Assembly: GCF_023631325.1 (NCBI RefSeq) | Contig: NZ_JALQDG010000011.1 | Location: 62,001-126,000 of the forward strand | Length of the DNA stretch: 64,000 nucleotides | Reading direction: 5' to 3' | Source: Caballeronia sp. INDeC2 | GTDB taxonomy: Bacteria > Pseudomonadota > Gammaproteobacteria > Burkholderiales > Burkholderiaceae | In this document: piece after piece, positions 1-10,356 of the stretch | Layout of the letters: every line of letters starts with the position of its first letter | Position numbering within the stretch: position 1 is the first letter of the stretch | The notes under the pieces: model-generated | Told to the model about the DNA's origin: nothing | The model's input: only the letters and a program-made list of their open reading frames with translations | The model's database searches: none | Position numbers and translations under genes: made by a program

Positions 1-738
1 GCCGGAGTGCATCTCGTCGGCGAGCGGCATCAGCGGATCGGTCAGGCTGGAGAGCACGCGCGTCTTCACCTGATACTTGCCGGCGAATTCCACCGAGCGG
101 ATCTGCAGCACCTTCGAGCCGAGGCTCGCCATTTCCAGCATTTCCTCGAAGGTCACGCGGTCGAGCCGGCGCGCTTCTTCGACGACGCGCGGGTCGGTCG
201 TGTAGACGCCGTCGACGTCGGTGTAGATCAGGCACTCGTCCGCCTTCATGGCCGCCGCGATCGCCACCGCCGACGTGTCCGAGCCGCCGCGGCCGAGCGT
301 CGCGATATGACCATCGGGATCGACGCCCTGGAAGCCCGTGATGACCACGACCTTGCCCGCGTCGAGATCCTTCAGTACGCGCTCGCCGTCGATCTCGCTG
401 ATGCGCGCCTTCGTGAACGCGCTGTCCGTCTTGATCGGCACTTGCCAGCCGGCGTAGCTCACTGCGTCGAGGCCTTCGGCGTGCAGCGCGATGGCTAGAA
501 GGCCCACGCTCACCTGCTCGCCGGTGGAGGCAATCATGTCGAGTTCGCGCGGGTCCGGATCGGCCTTGACGTCTCGTGCGAGGCCGAGCAGGCGATTGGT
601 TTCGCCGGACATCGCCGAGGGCACGACGACCATCTTGTGGCCGGCCTTGTGCCATTTGGCGACGCGCTTGGCGACGTTCTTGATGCGCTCGACCGAGCCC
701 ATCGAAGTGCCGCCGTATTTGTGTACGATGAGTGCCAT
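1..738 (-). CDS. lysC: Aspartate kinase, N-terminal part (cut by window edge)
   Basis: Phosphorylates aspartate, the first step toward lysine, threonine, methionine and diaminopimelate. The 246 visible codons begin [12 protein letters not shown], with the nucleotide-binding K-Y-G-G-T-S at residues 7-12. They continue through the RGGSDTSA and [13 protein letters not shown] stretches of the amino-acid kinase domain. The C-terminal ACT regulatory domains lie beyond base 1 and cannot be inspected. The start at 738 is the only one that leaves the family N-terminus intact. A candidate promoter lies about 240 bases upstream. Confidence 0.95.
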   Translation of the reverse strand, partial: MALIVHKYGGTSMGSVERIKNVAKRVAKWHKAGHKMVVVPSAMSGETNRLLGLARDVKADPDPRELDMIASTGEQVSVGLLAIALHAEGLDAVSYAGWQVPIKTDSAFTKARISEIDGERVLKDLDAGKVVVITGFQGVDPDGHIATLGRGGSDTSAVAIAAAMKADECLIYTDVDGVYTTDPRVVEEARRLDRVTFEEMLEMASLGSKVLQIRSVEFAGKYQVKTRVLSSLTDPLMPLADEMHSG

Positions 739-1057
739 TGTCGTTTTGAACTGGAGGGAAAACCGCGCTTCACGCGCGTTGGCGCGAGAGCGCTTGAGAC
801 TCGCGCTCGATGTGCTTCAGGGGATGTCGAAGCCTACGAACAGCGGGCGCTGCCGCACGCCCGTCGCGCGCTCGCACCAATGTTGTACGCGGCGCACGGA
901 TGCGTGGTTGCGGGCGAATCGAGTCTTTTGAACGGAGATGCCGCGCAAAAACGCGCTTGGGCGAAAACGAGTTACCGTACCCGATCGAGGCTGAAATTAC
1001 AAGATGGCGCGCCCGTGACGGCGATTTTACCGGCCTCGCATGACGCCGCGCCGCGCC
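739..1057. other. Intergenic region between tilS and lysC
   Basis: 319 bases between the end of tilS and the start of lysC, both read leftward. I see no convincing ORF, tRNA or terminator. The only signal is the sigma70-like pair listed separately, which would give lysC a leader of roughly 230 bases. I found no known riboswitch fold by eye. Confidence 0.5.
974..1002 (-). promoter_or_regulatory. Candidate sigma70 promoter for lysC
   Basis: On the minus strand TTGTAA (1002-997) and TACGGT (979-974) are separated by exactly 17 bases. The -35 matches the consensus at 4 of 6 positions and the -10 is weak. It is placed here because nothing better lies upstream of lysC. Confidence 0.3.
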
Positions 1058-2527
1058 TCACGCCAGCAGCAAATCCGGCCGCCACGAGATGCGGCGCAGC
1101 GGACCATGCGCCGCGCTCGGCGCCGCCTCGCGATTCACGCCCACATGCGGCACGAACAGCAACGCCTCGCCGACGAAAAGCAGCGGCACATCGCGCTTCC
1201 AGGACGGCACGCCGCGCTCCTGAAACAGATTCTTGAGCGTGCGGCTCGGCGCTTCGGGCGCGACGCGCATGCGTTCTCCGCCGGCACGCGAGCGCACGGC
1301 GAGCGGTGCTGCGCGCAACACGCCTTCCCCGATCACATCGTCAGCGGGAATATCGACCCGTTCGAACACGAACGAGCCGCGCCATTGCGGCAGACGCCAC
1401 ACTTCCTCGTCCCGCCATTGCAGTTCCACCGCGGCCTTGAACGGGCTCGCGCCCTCATCGAGATCGGGCGCGTCGCCGCTGTCGCCCGGTTCCCAGAACA
1501 GAACATTGCGATAGACGCGCAAGCTATGCCCCGCATGATCGACGCGCAGCGCGTGACCGTCGCGCGCGGCGGCCGCATCGCGCAACTGACGCAGCATGTC
1601 GGCGATACGCGCCGTCGATGCCGCGAGCAAGCCGCGCGAGCGAATCCAGAAACGCATGAGGTTGATCGCGCGGTCGTCGTCGAGTGCGAGGAACGTGTCG
1701 AGCGTGAGCGCGCCCTCTTCGCCCGCGCTTTGCACGTGGTGGAGATCGATGCGCGCGAGTTGATCCAGAAGCCGCTGCGCCGACGCCGCATGCGATGCCG
1801 TGCGCGCGAGCGCGTCGCGAAAACCGGGGAAATGCACGGCGAGCACGGGCAGCACGTCATGGCGCAGCGCATTGCGCGAGTAGCGCGTGTCGCCGTTGGA
1901 TTCGTCGTCGATCCAGCTCAGATCGCGTTCATGCGCGTATTGCTCCAGTTGCGCGCGCAGCAATCGCAGAAGCGGACGCAGACGCGGCACCGCGCCGTCC
2001 GCCCGCTGCGGCGCCATCGCCGCGAGGCCCGCGACACCCGCGCCGCGCAGCAGTTGCAGCAGCACGGTTTCGGCCTGATCGTCGGCGTGATGGGCGATCA
2101 GGAGCGCCTTCGCGCCGTGCTCGTCGCAAAGGTCGTCGAGCGCGCGGTAACGCGCGTCGCGCGCCGCGGCTTCGAGGCTCTCGCCGCCCGCGCGCGCGAC
2201 ATCGACATGACGCACGGCAAATCGCACGTCGAGCGACGCCGCGAAGCTCTCGCAATGCGCGGCCCACGCGTTCGCGTTGGGGCTCAGGCCGTGATGAATA
2301 TGCAGCGCGACGATGCGCCGCGCGCCGAAGCAACGGACGGCCGCGTCGAGCAGCACGGTGGAGTCGAGTCCGCCGCTCAACGCGACCGCGAGCAGCGCAT
2401 CGGAGGAAAGATCCGCATCCGAAACCGTCGCGCGCACCGCCTCGAAGACGAGGCGGCCGGCTGGGGTTTCGATATCGGATGTCACGAGAGTTCGTGAAAG
2501 ATGAGATGCCGAAGAAGGCTCGATCAA
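1058..2527 (-). CDS. tilS: tRNA(Ile)-lysidine synthase
   Basis: Uses ATP and lysine to convert the anticodon wobble C of the CAU isoleucine tRNA to lysidine, so that it reads AUA. The 489-residue protein has the PP-loop motif SGGLDS at residues 51-56. The HHADDQAET segment is typical of the N-type ATP pyrophosphatase fold. A C-terminal TilS domain ends in [16 protein letters not shown] and VPHVGVN. The ATG overlaps the stop of the upstream gene accA by four bases (2524-2527), so the two are probably translationally coupled. Length fits the larger proteobacterial TilS form. Confidence 0.95.
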   Translation of the reverse strand: MIEPSSASHLSRTLVTSDIETPAGRLVFEAVRATVSDADLSSDALLAVALSGGLDSTVLLDAAVRCFGARRIVALHIHHGLSPNANAWAAHCESFAASLDVRFAVRHVDVARAGGESLEAAARDARYRALDDLCDEHGAKALLIAHHADDQAETVLLQLLRGAGVAGLAAMAPQRADGAVPRLRPLLRLLRAQLEQYAHERDLSWIDDESNGDTRYSRNALRHDVLPVLAVHFPGFRDALARTASHAASAQRLLDQLARIDLHHVQSAGEEGALTLDTFLALDDDRAINLMRFWIRSRGLLAASTARIADMLRQLRDAAAARDGHALRVDHAGHSLRVYRNVLFWEPGDSGDAPDLDEGASPFKAAVELQWRDEEVWRLPQWRGSFVFERVDIPADDVIGEGVLRAAPLAVRSRAGGERMRVAPEAPSRTLKNLFQERGVPSWKRDVPLLFVGEALLFVPHVGVNREAAPSAAHGPLRRISWRPDLLLA

Positions 2528-3495
2528 ACGCCCGGCAGCGATTCCTTGTACTTGCCGTACGCCATCAGCTTCTCGAAGCGGCGCTCGCGCAAGTCGTTGA
2601 CGCTCATGCCTTGGAACTGACGCAGCGAATCGGCGAGCGCGCGGCGCAAAAGCGCGGCCATGCCCTTCGCATCGCGATGCGCGCCGCCGAGCGGCTCATT
2701 CACGATCTTGTCGATGAGACCGAGCGCCTTCAGCCGATGCGCCGTGAGACCGAGCGCCTCGGCCGCTTCCGGCGCCTTCGCCGCGCTCTTCCACAGAATC
2801 GACGCGCAGCCTTCCGGCGAGATCACCGAGTAGGTGGAGAACTGCAGCATCATCACGGTGTCGGCGACCGCGATCGCGAGCGCGCCGCCCGAGCCGCCCT
2901 CGCCGATGATCGTCGTGATGATCGGCGTCTTGAGTTCGGCCATCACATACAGATTGCGTCCGATGGCTTCGGACTGTCCGCGCTCTTCCGCGCCGATGCC
3001 CGGATACGCGCCCGGCGTATCGACGAACGTGAAGATCGGCAGGCTGAACTTCTCGGCCGTGCGCATGAGACGCTCGGCCTTGCGATAGCCTTCGGGGCGC
3101 GGCATGCCGAAGTTGCGCAGCGCGCGTTCCTTCGTGTCGCGGCCCTTCTGATGGCCGATGACCATGCACGGCTGACCGTTGAAACGCGCGAAGCCGCCGA
3201 CGATCGCGAGATCGTCCGCAAAGGCGCGGTCGCCATGCAATTCGTGGAAATCGGTGAAAAGTTCGCTCACATAGTCGAGCGTGTACGGACGCTGCGGGTG
3301 ACGCGCAATCTGCGAAACCTGCCACGGCGACAGGTTCGCGTAGAGATCCTTCGTGAGCTGCTGGCTCTTTTTCGACAGCCGCTCGATTTCTTCCGAAATA
3401 TCGACAGCGGAATCGTCCTGAACGAAGCGGAGTTCTTCGATCTTCGCTTCGAGTTCAGCGATCGGCTGCTCGAAATCCAGAAACGTGGTCTTCAT
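2524..3495 (-). CDS. accA: Acetyl-CoA carboxylase carboxyltransferase subunit alpha
   Basis: Alpha subunit of the carboxyltransferase that moves CO2 from biotin to acetyl-CoA, making malonyl-CoA for fatty-acid synthesis. At 323 residues it is the usual length. It begins with the N-terminal coiled helix found in AccA ([20 protein letters not shown]) and carries the crotonase-like core with [13 protein letters not shown] and [14 protein letters not shown]. It leads a two-gene unit with tilS. A TATAAT element sits about 80 bases upstream. Confidence 0.97.
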   Translation of the reverse strand: MKTTFLDFEQPIAELEAKIEELRFVQDDSAVDISEEIERLSKKSQQLTKDLYANLSPWQVSQIARHPQRPYTLDYVSELFTDFHELHGDRAFADDLAIVGGFARFNGQPCMVIGHQKGRDTKERALRNFGMPRPEGYRKAERLMRTAEKFSLPIFTFVDTPGAYPGIGAEERGQSEAIGRNLYVMAELKTPIITTIIGEGGSGGALAIAVADTVMMLQFSTYSVISPEGCASILWKSAAKAPEAAEALGLTAHRLKALGLIDKIVNEPLGGAHRDAKGMAALLRRALADSLRQFQGMSVNDLRERRFEKLMAYGKYKESLPGV

Positions 3496-3567
3496 ATGTT
3501 CGAGTCCTAGAACATCGGGCAGCGCGTATTCTAACCGCGACCGTCCCTCAAAAATCTGCGCGGGAAC

Positions 3568-3591
3568 TATCGATTATAAATCAACGATAGT
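3568..3591 (-). promoter_or_regulatory. TATAAT element inside a dyad upstream of accA
   Basis: On the minus strand a perfect TATAAT (3578-3573) lies between the arms of a 7-bp inverted repeat, ACTATCG / CGATAGT. The arms are separated by 12 AT-rich bases. No good -35 is visible at 16-18 bases. The dyad could be an operator, but nothing else supports that. Confidence 0.4.
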
Positions 3592-3624
3592 CCGCGAAAT
3601 TCGCGCGCCCCGCGCGAGTGTATT

Positions 3625-4671
3625 TTAGTGATCCGCCGGAATCGGATTGAGACTGCGCCACATGTACCACGTCGCGACCGTGCGCCACGGCTCCCAGTTC
3701 GCCGCGACTTCGCGCGCCTCGCTGCGCGTCACCGGCTCGCCGCTGAAGTAGTTGACGCTGATGGCCTGAATCAGGCCGAGATCGTCGAGCGGCAAAACGT
3801 CAGGGCGCGACAGATTGAAGATGAGGAACATCTCGGCCGTCCATCGGCCGATGCCGCGAATCTGCGTAAGCTCGGCGATCACGGCTTCGTCGTCCATCGA
3901 CGTCCATGCATCGACGTGCAGCGCGCCGGATTCGAAGTGCTGCGCGAGATCGAGAATGTATTCGGCCTTGCGTCTGGACAAGCCGCACGCCTGCAGCTTC
4001 TCGTGACCGAGCCGGATGAAATGCGCAGGGTGAACTTCCGGGCATGCGCCTTTCACGCGTTCCCAAATGGCTTGCGCGGCCTTCACCGAAATCTGCTGGC
4101 CGGCCACCGAGCGCGCGAGCGTCGAGAACGGATCGCCGAGATTGACGAGATGGATCTCGCCGAACTTCGGGATCAGTTTCTTGAGGATGCGGTCGCGCTT
4201 CATGAGATCGGCGCACGCGCGATCCCAGTAGTCGGGACGAACGATCTCGCGCGTAAGCCCGCCGATCTGCACCGGCACCGCCGCGTCGGACGTGACGACG
4301 CGCGACTTGCGCACGACCTCGCCACGCTCCGCGACGAGCGCCTGCGCGCTTGCGCCATCGCCGGCGACCGCGCGGCCGTTGCCCTTCGCGGGCGACGCTT
4401 CGGCTTCTTCCGTGCCCGCCTTCAATGGGCGCGCGGCTCCGTTCAGGCGCGCCGCCGTCTCGGGCTTCGCCGCCTTGAGCGCTGCGCTTCGTGCCGGCTT
4501 CGCGCCGGCGACGCTACGTTTGACCGCTGTCTTGCGGCCGCCCGTCGCGCCTGCGCCATCGAATCCCTGCGTGTCCGCTTTCGTTTGCGCGCCGCGCGTG
4601 CGCTTTCCCGCGCCCGACGCATCGCTAACAGACGCGGGTCGTTTGACCGGCGTCTTCCTGGCCGTTGCCAT
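3625..4671 (-). CDS. DNA-3-methyladenine glycosylase II family (AlkA-like), with basic N-terminal extension
   Basis: Base-excision repair glycosylase of the HhH-GPD superfamily, expected to remove alkylated purines. The enzyme domain starts around residue 140. It contains SVAGQQISVKAAQAIW, the helix-hairpin-helix LTQIRGIGRWTAEMFLI and the catalytic-loop aspartate in LPLDDLG. The first ~130 residues are low-complexity and rich in Lys, Arg and Ala, and look like a disordered DNA-binding tail. The total of 348 residues is well above a bare AlkA-type catalytic domain. The start follows a purine-rich GGAGGC-type site. It lies upstream of accA on the same strand but 129 bases away, so it is probably separate. 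Confidence 0.88.
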   Translation of the reverse strand: MATARKTPVKRPASVSDASGAGKRTRGAQTKADTQGFDGAGATGGRKTAVKRSVAGAKPARSAALKAAKPETAARLNGAARPLKAGTEEAEASPAKGNGRAVAGDGASAQALVAERGEVVRKSRVVTSDAAVPVQIGGLTREIVRPDYWDRACADLMKRDRILKKLIPKFGEIHLVNLGDPFSTLARSVAGQQISVKAAQAIWERVKGACPEVHPAHFIRLGHEKLQACGLSRRKAEYILDLAQHFESGALHVDAWTSMDDEAVIAELTQIRGIGRWTAEMFLIFNLSRPDVLPLDDLGLIQAISVNYFSGEPVTRSEAREVAANWEPWRTVATWYMWRSLNPIPADH

Positions 4672-4718
4672 CTTGCCTCCTGCCTGGTGAGCCGATCAGA
4701 GGGTTCGAATGGCCGCGT

Positions 4719-6116
4719 TCAAACGCGGCGCCATTCGGTCGACCCACCCGGTTTGTCTTCAAGCGCAACACCGGCTTCGAGCAATTCGGCGCGAATCCGG
4801 TCTGCTTCGGCGTAGTTCTTCGCCTGCTTCGCGGCAATGCGTCCGGCGATCTTCGCTTCGATCTCTTGCGGCGACAGTCGCGGCTCCGAGCCCGTGCCGC
4901 TCGCCTGCTGCAGGAACGCACGCGGTTCGCGCCCGAGCAGTCCGAGCACGCCCGCGAGACCCTTGAGCTGCCGAGCGAGCGCGGGCTCGCGCGTGCGGTT
5001 CACTTCGCTCGCGAGATCGAACAGCACTGACACGGCCACCGGCGTGTTGAAGTCGTCGTTCATCGCAGACTGGAAACGCTGCGCGTTCGCCTCGTTCCAG
5101 TCAAGTTGCTGATTGTCCGGCTCGACATCCTTCAACGCCGTATATAAGCGCGTCAACGCGTTCTTCGCATCGTCGATATGCACGTCGCTGTAATTCAGCG
5201 GCGACCGATAGTGTGCCCGCGCAATAAAGAAGCGCACGACTTCGGCATCAAATTTTTCAAGGACTTCGCGGATCGTGAAGAAGTTGCCGAGCGACTTCGA
5301 CATCTTCTCGTTGTCGATCTGCACGTAACCGTTGTGCATCCAGTAGTTCACGAAGGTCTTGCCGGTCGCGCCTTCGCTCTGCGCAATCTCGTTCTCGTGA
5401 TGCGGGAACTGCAGGTCCTGCCCGCCGCCGTGGATGTCGAAATGTTCGCCGAGCAGCGTGCAGCCCATCGTGGAACATTCGATATGCCAGCCCGGACGCC
5501 CGCGTCCCCACTTCGAATCCCAGCCGGAGTCGGCAGGCTCGCCGGCCTTCGCCTGCTTCCACAGCACGAAGTCGAGCGGATCTTCCTTCGCGTCGTTCGC
5601 GGCGACGCGCTCGCCCGCGCGCAGGTCTTCGATCGACTTGCCCGACAGCTTGCCGTAGTCGGCGAACTTGCGCACTGCGTAGTTCACGTCGCCGTCCTTC
5701 GCCTGATAGGCGTAGCCGTTCGCCTGCAATGCATCGATCATGCCGAGCATCTGCGGGATGAAGTCGGTCGCGCGCGGCTCGATGTCCGGGCGCGCGACGC
5801 CGAGCGCGTCGGCATCTTCATGCATCGCCGTGATGAAGCGATGGGTGAGCGACTTGATCGGCTCGTTGTTCTCGACCGCGCGGCGAATGATCTTGTCGTC
5901 GATGTCCGTGATGTTCTGCACGAACGTGACCTTGTAGCCGATCGTGCGCAGCCATCGTTGCACGATATCGAAGACCACCATCACGCGCGCATGGCCGATG
6001 TGACAATAGTCATACACCGTCATTCCGCAGACATACATGCGTACCTCGCCGGCTTTGAGCGGCGTGAAGGGTTGCTTGTCACGGGCGAGCGTGTTGTAGA
6101 TGCGCAGCGAGTTCAT
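4719..6116 (-). CDS. cysS: Cysteine--tRNA ligase
   Basis: Class I aminoacyl-tRNA synthetase charging tRNA-Cys. The 465-residue protein has the HIGH-type motif at residues 39-42, a zinc-ligand cysteine just before it (C30), the WHIECS segment with further zinc ligands and KMSKSLGNF near residue 270. The start at 6116 (MNSLRIYNT) matches the family. An in-frame upstream ATG at 6200 would add 28 unrelated residues and was not used. Length is close to the 461 of E. coli. Confidence 0.97.
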   Translation of the reverse strand: MNSLRIYNTLARDKQPFTPLKAGEVRMYVCGMTVYDYCHIGHARVMVVFDIVQRWLRTIGYKVTFVQNITDIDDKIIRRAVENNEPIKSLTHRFITAMHEDADALGVARPDIEPRATDFIPQMLGMIDALQANGYAYQAKDGDVNYAVRKFADYGKLSGKSIEDLRAGERVAANDAKEDPLDFVLWKQAKAGEPADSGWDSKWGRGRPGWHIECSTMGCTLLGEHFDIHGGGQDLQFPHHENEIAQSEGATGKTFVNYWMHNGYVQIDNEKMSKSLGNFFTIREVLEKFDAEVVRFFIARAHYRSPLNYSDVHIDDAKNALTRLYTALKDVEPDNQQLDWNEANAQRFQSAMNDDFNTPVAVSVLFDLASEVNRTREPALARQLKGLAGVLGLLGREPRAFLQQASGTGSEPRLSPQEIEAKIAGRIAAKQAKNYAEADRIRAELLEAGVALEDKPGGSTEWRRV

Positions 6117-6597
6117 AGAAGGCGAAGCATGGACCGGAGTCGACCGTGTGCCGGGCAGCAGGCGGCGTGATAGATACGCGCGGGAGCAAACGAGACCCAC
6201 ACGCGAGCACGAACACGACGGTCATGCGACCAGGACGGAGGCGGCCACGAGTGGCGAAAGACAGTCTGGCGTCGGCGCGGCATGCGTGCCTGGCGAACCA
6301 GGCGCAAGACACGTGCGCGGGACGTGCAGACCTTTTGTTAGAATGGGTCGGAGTATAACACCGGGACTTGAGCCTATGAAATGTCGAAGCGGCCGCGCGG
6401 CGGGCTTCACGAGCCGCGCTCCGGGCCAGGCCGAAAGCCTTGCCGGACAATGCGCCGCATCGGGCAAATCTGCTCGCTCTCCGGTCTTCGCGATCGTTCA
6501 CGCCTCCACGCGCTCGCGGTCTCTTTCGCCGCTTTCGTGGCTTCTTTCGCTGCATCATTCATTGACTCGATTCCAAGTGACTCATCGCAAAGCGCGC
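6117..6597. other. Divergent intergenic region cysS / TPR gene
   Basis: 481 bases with no credible gene. The frames that stay open here are Arg-rich, and one merely extends the TPR gene upstream. It holds the candidate cysS promoter. On the plus strand TTGTTAGAAT followed by TATAAC (6335-6359) could serve the TPR gene. The plus leader to 6598 would then be over 200 bases. Confidence 0.5.
6352..6380 (-). promoter_or_regulatory. Candidate sigma70 promoter for cysS
   Basis: On the minus strand TTCATA (6380-6375) and TATACT (6357-6352) are 17 bases apart. They match the consensus at four and five of six positions. The leader to the cysS ATG would be about 230 bases. On the opposite strand TATAAC overlaps the same site, so this may be a divergent promoter pair. 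Confidence 0.4.
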
Positions 6598-7347
6598 ATG
6601 TCTCTGCAACTCTCTTGCCGGTTCGTATCCCGGACGCTCGGCACATTCGCTTTCGCCGCATGCGTCGGCATGTCCGGGGCCGCGCTCGCGCAGACCTCGA
6701 CCGCCACGCGCGATGACACGCCGCAGATCGATTCGGCCATCGCGAACAAGGACTGGAACGCCGCGCTCACGCAACTCGATGCGCGCATCGCCGCGAATCC
6801 GCGCGACGCGCAGGCGAAGTTCAAGCGCGCCACCGTGCTCGCGCGCCTGAACCGCGACGACGAAGCCATCGCCGCCTTCACCGAACTCACGCAGACCTAT
6901 CCCGAACTGCCCGAGCCATACAACAATCTCGCCGCGCTCTACGCGAAGAAAGGCCGCTACGAAGATGCGCGCGCCGCGCTCGAAACGGCGGTCAAGGCGA
7001 ACCCCGGCTATGCGCTCGCCTACGACAACCTCGGCGATCTCTATCTTCGTCTCGCGAGCGAGTCGTACAAGCGCGCGCAATCGCTCGGCTCGAAGAGTCC
7101 GCTTACGAGCCAGCGCATTACGGCGATCCAGAACATCTACACGCCGCCGAAGAAGCGCGCAAGTTCGGCGGACGCAGCATCCGGAACGGGCGCCGCAACG
7201 GTGCCGCGCCCAGCCGCCGACGAATGGGCGCCCGCGTCCGGCGCCGTCTCGCCGGCCATGCCCGCGCCCGACGAGTTTTCGCCGTTCGGCGGCCCGACCG
7301 GCCCGCTGCCGACCATGCCCTATGTCGCACCGAAGGCGCAGCCGTAA
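6598..7347 (+). CDS. Exported tetratricopeptide-repeat protein
   Basis: The 249-residue protein has a signal peptide (basic start, hydrophobic FAFAACVGMSGAALA, likely cut after ALAQ). Two to three TPR-like units follow around residues 40-150, with segments such as DAQAKFKRATVLARLNRDDEAIAAF and PEPYNNLAALYAKKGRYEDARAAL. The C-terminus is Pro/Ala-rich and probably disordered. TPRs mediate protein contacts and the partner is unknown. It is read in the same direction as the two cyclophilin genes just downstream, which suggests a periplasmic folding or assembly role, though this is only context. The start was chosen because it gives a normal signal peptide. Confidence 0.8.
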   Translation: MSLQLSCRFVSRTLGTFAFAACVGMSGAALAQTSTATRDDTPQIDSAIANKDWNAALTQLDARIAANPRDAQAKFKRATVLARLNRDDEAIAAFTELTQTYPELPEPYNNLAALYAKKGRYEDARAALETAVKANPGYALAYDNLGDLYLRLASESYKRAQSLGSKSPLTSQRITAIQNIYTPPKKRASSADAASGTGAATVPRPAADEWAPASGAVSPAMPAPDEFSPFGGPTGPLPTMPYVAPKAQP

Positions 7348-7398
7348 GCGCCCTTCGCCGCCGACTGTCCGCATTCACCACACGAGGATCGATCCTTC

Positions 7399-7980
7399 AT
7401 GAAATTCCTGATGTTGGCGCTTTCGAGCGCTGCCCTGATCGCGAGCGCGCCGGCGTTCGCGCAGCCGAATGCGCAAGCCGCGCACCCTACCGTGCTCTTC
7501 AAGACCACGCAAGGCGACATCAAGGTCGAGCTGTATCCGGAGAAGGCGCCGAAGACCGTCGCGAACTTTCTGGACTATGTGAAGTCCGGTCAGTACAGCG
7601 GCACGATCTTTCATCGCGTGATTCCGGGCTTCATGATCCAGGGCGGAGGCTTCAGCACGAGCTTCGCCGAGAAGCCGACGCGCGCGCCGATCCCGCTCGA
7701 AAGCAGGAACGGTCTGAAGAACGCCACGGGCACGATCGCGATGGCGCGCACGAGCGACCCGAACTCGGCCACCGCCCAGTTCTTCATCAATACGGTCGAT
7801 AATGCGGGTCTCGACTATCCGAGCCCGGACGGCAACGGCTATGCCGTGTTCGGCAAGGTCGTCGCGGGCATGGACGTCGTGAAGAAGATCGAAGGCAGCC
7901 CGACCACCACGCGCGGCCCGATGCAGGACGTGCCGCAGAAGCCGACCGTGATCGAGTCGGCCACCGTGGTCCCGCAGTAA
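7399..7980 (+). CDS. ppiA: Periplasmic peptidyl-prolyl cis-trans isomerase (cyclophilin A type)
   Basis: Catalyses proline isomerisation in exported proteins. The first ~22 residues form a signal peptide ending APAFA. The rest is a cyclophilin domain with the active-site [36 protein letters not shown] and a GYAVFGKV loop. The 193-residue length fits the periplasmic form. It is followed 75 bases later by a cytoplasmic paralogue with about the same domain but no leader, evidently a tandem duplication conserved in many proteobacteria. Confidence 0.93.
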   Translation: MKFLMLALSSAALIASAPAFAQPNAQAAHPTVLFKTTQGDIKVELYPEKAPKTVANFLDYVKSGQYSGTIFHRVIPGFMIQGGGFSTSFAEKPTRAPIPLESRNGLKNATGTIAMARTSDPNSATAQFFINTVDNAGLDYPSPDGNGYAVFGKVVAGMDVVKKIEGSPTTTRGPMQDVPQKPTVIESATVVPQ

Positions 7981-8055
7981 TCCGAAGCGCCTGTCGCCGG
8001 CCTGGCGCGCACGCCGCGCCGGGGCTCAATCAAACACATTGGAGAAAACATCATC

Positions 8056-8547
8056 ATGGTCGAACTGCATACGAACCACGGCATCATCAAGCTGGAACTG
8101 GACGCCGAGAAGGCGCCGAAGACCGTCGAAAACTTCCTCAACTACGTGAAGAAGGGTCATTACGACAACACCGTGTTCCACCGCGTGATCGACGGCTTCA
8201 TGATCCAGGGCGGCGGCTTCGAGCCGGGCATGAACCAGAAGCCGACCGATGCGCCGGTCAACAACGAAGCCAACAACGGCCTGAAGAACGACAACGGCAC
8301 GATCGCGATGGCGCGCACGAACGATCCGCATTCGGCGACCGCGCAGTTCTTCATCAACGTGAAGGACAACGACTTCCTGAACCACTCGTCGCCGACGCCG
8401 CAAGGCTGGGGCTACACCGTGTTCGGCCGTGTGGTCGAAGGCATGGACGTGGTCGAGAAGATCAAGAAGGTCAAGACCGGTTCGAAGGGTTTCCATCAGG
8501 ACGTGCCCGTGGACGACGTGGTGATCGAGAAGGCCGTCGTGGTCTGA
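8056..8547 (+). CDS. ppiB: Cytoplasmic peptidyl-prolyl cis-trans isomerase (cyclophilin B type)
   Basis: 163-residue single-domain cyclophilin without signal peptide. It has [40 protein letters not shown] and [16 protein letters not shown], which cover the catalytic Arg/Phe/Gln/Trp positions. A purine-rich GGAGAAAAC site precedes the ATG at 8056. It sits between ppiA and lpxH, only 13 bases before lpxH, so it is probably cotranscribed with it. Confidence 0.95.
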   Translation: MVELHTNHGIIKLELDAEKAPKTVENFLNYVKKGHYDNTVFHRVIDGFMIQGGGFEPGMNQKPTDAPVNNEANNGLKNDNGTIAMARTNDPHSATAQFFINVKDNDFLNHSSPTPQGWGYTVFGRVVEGMDVVEKIKKVKTGSKGFHQDVPVDDVVIEKAVVV

Positions 8548-8560
8548 TCCTGGTCACTGC

Positions 8561-9361
8561 ATGATCGATACGAAGACTTCATTCGATCGCGAAGCAGCGG
8601 GCGCAGCGAACAACGCGCGCCCGCTGTTTTTCATTGCCGATCTGCATCTCTCGGAAGCGATTCCGAAAACGGTCGCCGCCTTCGAGCATTTCGTCGAAGT
8701 GACGGCGAACGGCGCGGACTCCGTTTTCATTCTCGGCGACCTGTTCGAATTCTGGATCGGCGACGACATCCTCGACGGTCCCGCGACCGACCCGCGCGCC
8801 GACTTCGCGCGCCGCATGACGCGCCTCATGCACACGCTCTCCGAACGCGGCATCGGCCTCTACGTGATGCACGGCAATCGCGATTTCCTGCTGGGCAAGC
8901 GCTTCATGAAGGCTGCGGGCGCGCTGCCCCTGCCCGATCCGTTCGTGATCACGGCGTTCGGCAAGCGCATCGTGCTCGCACATGGCGACGGTCTGTGCAC
9001 GGCGGATCGCGCCTATCAGGGCTTTCGCGCGTTCGCGCGCAACAAGATCGCGCAACGTTTTTTTCTGGCGTTGCCGCTCGATACGCGGCTGGGAATCGGC
9101 CAGCGCATGCGCACGAAGAGCGAAGGCTCGCGCGTGATGGGCGACAAGGCGAAATACGATGTCACGAAGAAAGCGGTGTCCGAGCTCTTCATCAAGAGCC
9201 GCACCGATACGCTGATTCACGGCCACACGCATCGTCCGGCGATGCATCGCGAAGTCGCGGGCACGCGCTGGGTCTTGCCCGACTGGGAACTGGACGCGAA
9301 CACGCCGCGCGGCGGCTATCTGCGCCTCGACGGCGAAGGCGTGCGCGCGCTGCCGCTCTAA
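8561..9361 (+). CDS. lpxH: UDP-2,3-diacylglucosamine diphosphatase
   Basis: Manganese-dependent hydrolase releasing UMP from UDP-diacylglucosamine to give lipid X in lipid A synthesis, at the inner membrane face. The 266-residue protein has the LpxH pattern of calcineurin-like motifs: IADLHLSE, GDLFEFWIGDD, GNRDFLLG, HGDGLCTAD and HGHTHRPA. The GNRDF variant (Arg where other phosphoesterases have His) is diagnostic for true LpxH. This matters because a second, different member of the superfamily lies at 60246. It ends one base before the cysE stop, which converges from the other strand. Confidence 0.96.
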   Translation: MIDTKTSFDREAAGAANNARPLFFIADLHLSEAIPKTVAAFEHFVEVTANGADSVFILGDLFEFWIGDDILDGPATDPRADFARRMTRLMHTLSERGIGLYVMHGNRDFLLGKRFMKAAGALPLPDPFVITAFGKRIVLAHGDGLCTADRAYQGFRAFARNKIAQRFFLALPLDTRLGIGQRMRTKSEGSRVMGDKAKYDVTKKAVSELFIKSRTDTLIHGHTHRPAMHREVAGTRWVLPDWELDANTPRGGYLRLDGEGVRALPL

Positions 9362-9362
9362 G

Positions 9363-10157
9363 CTATCGTTCGAGGGACGCGGCGCGCTCTTCCGTCGCCT
9401 TGCCGTCCATCGACGTGCACAGGCGCTTGAGATCGACGAGTGCGGCGCCATCGACGGCATTGAGCGCTTCCACGCGCGCGCCGAGCCGCTCGAGCGCCGC
9501 GACGATGTCGTCGATGCGCTGCGTCTGCGTCGACGCGTGATCGATCAGGCCGTGGATCGCGAGCGACACCGGATCGTCCGCATTCGGCGTGATGCCGTAG
9601 GCGCAGAAACCTTCCTGCTTCGTTTGCTTCGGCTTTGAAACCGCGGGCATCACGATGCGCGCCGGATTGCCCACCGCCGTGCCGCCCGCCGGCACCGGCT
9701 TCACGACCACCGCATTCGAGCCGATCTTCGCCTCCGCGCCGACAGTAAAGCCGCCGAGCACCTTCGCCCCCGCGCCGACGATCACGCCGCGCTCGAGCGT
9801 CGGATGGCGTTTCGCGCCGCGCGTGAGCGACGTGCCGCCGAGCGTCACGCCCTGATAGATCGTGCAGTCGTCGCCGATTTGCGCAGTCTCGCCGATCACC
9901 ACGCCCATGCCGTGATCGATGAACACGCGCCGCCCGAGCGTCGCGCCCGGATGAATCTCGATGCCCGTGAGAAAGCGCGCGATCTGCGACACGAATCGCG
10001 CGAGCCAGCGCCATCGCGCGCGCCAGCATGCGTTCGCTAGGCGATGCAGGACGATCGCGTGCAGCCCCGGATAACAGGTGACGACTTCCCAGGCGCTGCG
10101 AGCGGCGGGATCGCGTTCGCGGATGGCGGCGATGTCTTCGCGAAGTCGGTCGAACAT
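9363..10157 (-). CDS. cysE: Serine O-acetyltransferase
   Basis: Acetylates serine from acetyl-CoA, committing it to cysteine synthesis. The 264-residue protein has an N-terminal helical SATase domain ([33 protein letters not shown]). A left-handed beta-helix of hexapeptide repeats follows, with [27 protein letters not shown] carrying the catalytic His and GVTLGG. A long Burkholderiales-type C-terminal tail after residue ~190 is unlike the short inhibitory tail of E. coli CysE. It converges on lpxH with no room for a terminator between the two stops. Confidence 0.94.
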   Translation of the reverse strand: MFDRLREDIAAIRERDPAARSAWEVVTCYPGLHAIVLHRLANACWRARWRWLARFVSQIARFLTGIEIHPGATLGRRVFIDHGMGVVIGETAQIGDDCTIYQGVTLGGTSLTRGAKRHPTLERGVIVGAGAKVLGGFTVGAEAKIGSNAVVVKPVPAGGTAVGNPARIVMPAVSKPKQTKQEGFCAYGITPNADDPVSLAIHGLIDHASTQTQRIDDIVAALERLGARVEALNAVDGAALVDLKRLCTSMDGKATEERAASLER

Positions 10158-10356
10158 GGCGATGTCTCGATTAGGGGAAGGGGCGCGCGAATACTCGTGC
10201 GATCGGAGCCCGGCAAAGCGCTAAAGCACGGAACGCGCAAAGCTTATATCGGCTGTCGCCGTTTTTCGCCGATTGTAGGGCGAGCCCGCGGAGTTCGCTC
10301 GATGCCCCCGATGGCAGCGCGGTCGCTGCCATCGTTCAAACGACAGCACGCGCGTT

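Noticed and set aside
739..1057. tRNA gene or lysine riboswitch before lysC
   Set aside because: No T-loop GTTCRA with matching stems in either direction and no recognisable riboswitch core.
1040..2497. Long plus-strand frame opposite tilS
   Set aside because: tilS motifs ([15 protein letters not shown]) are on the minus strand; the plus frame has none.
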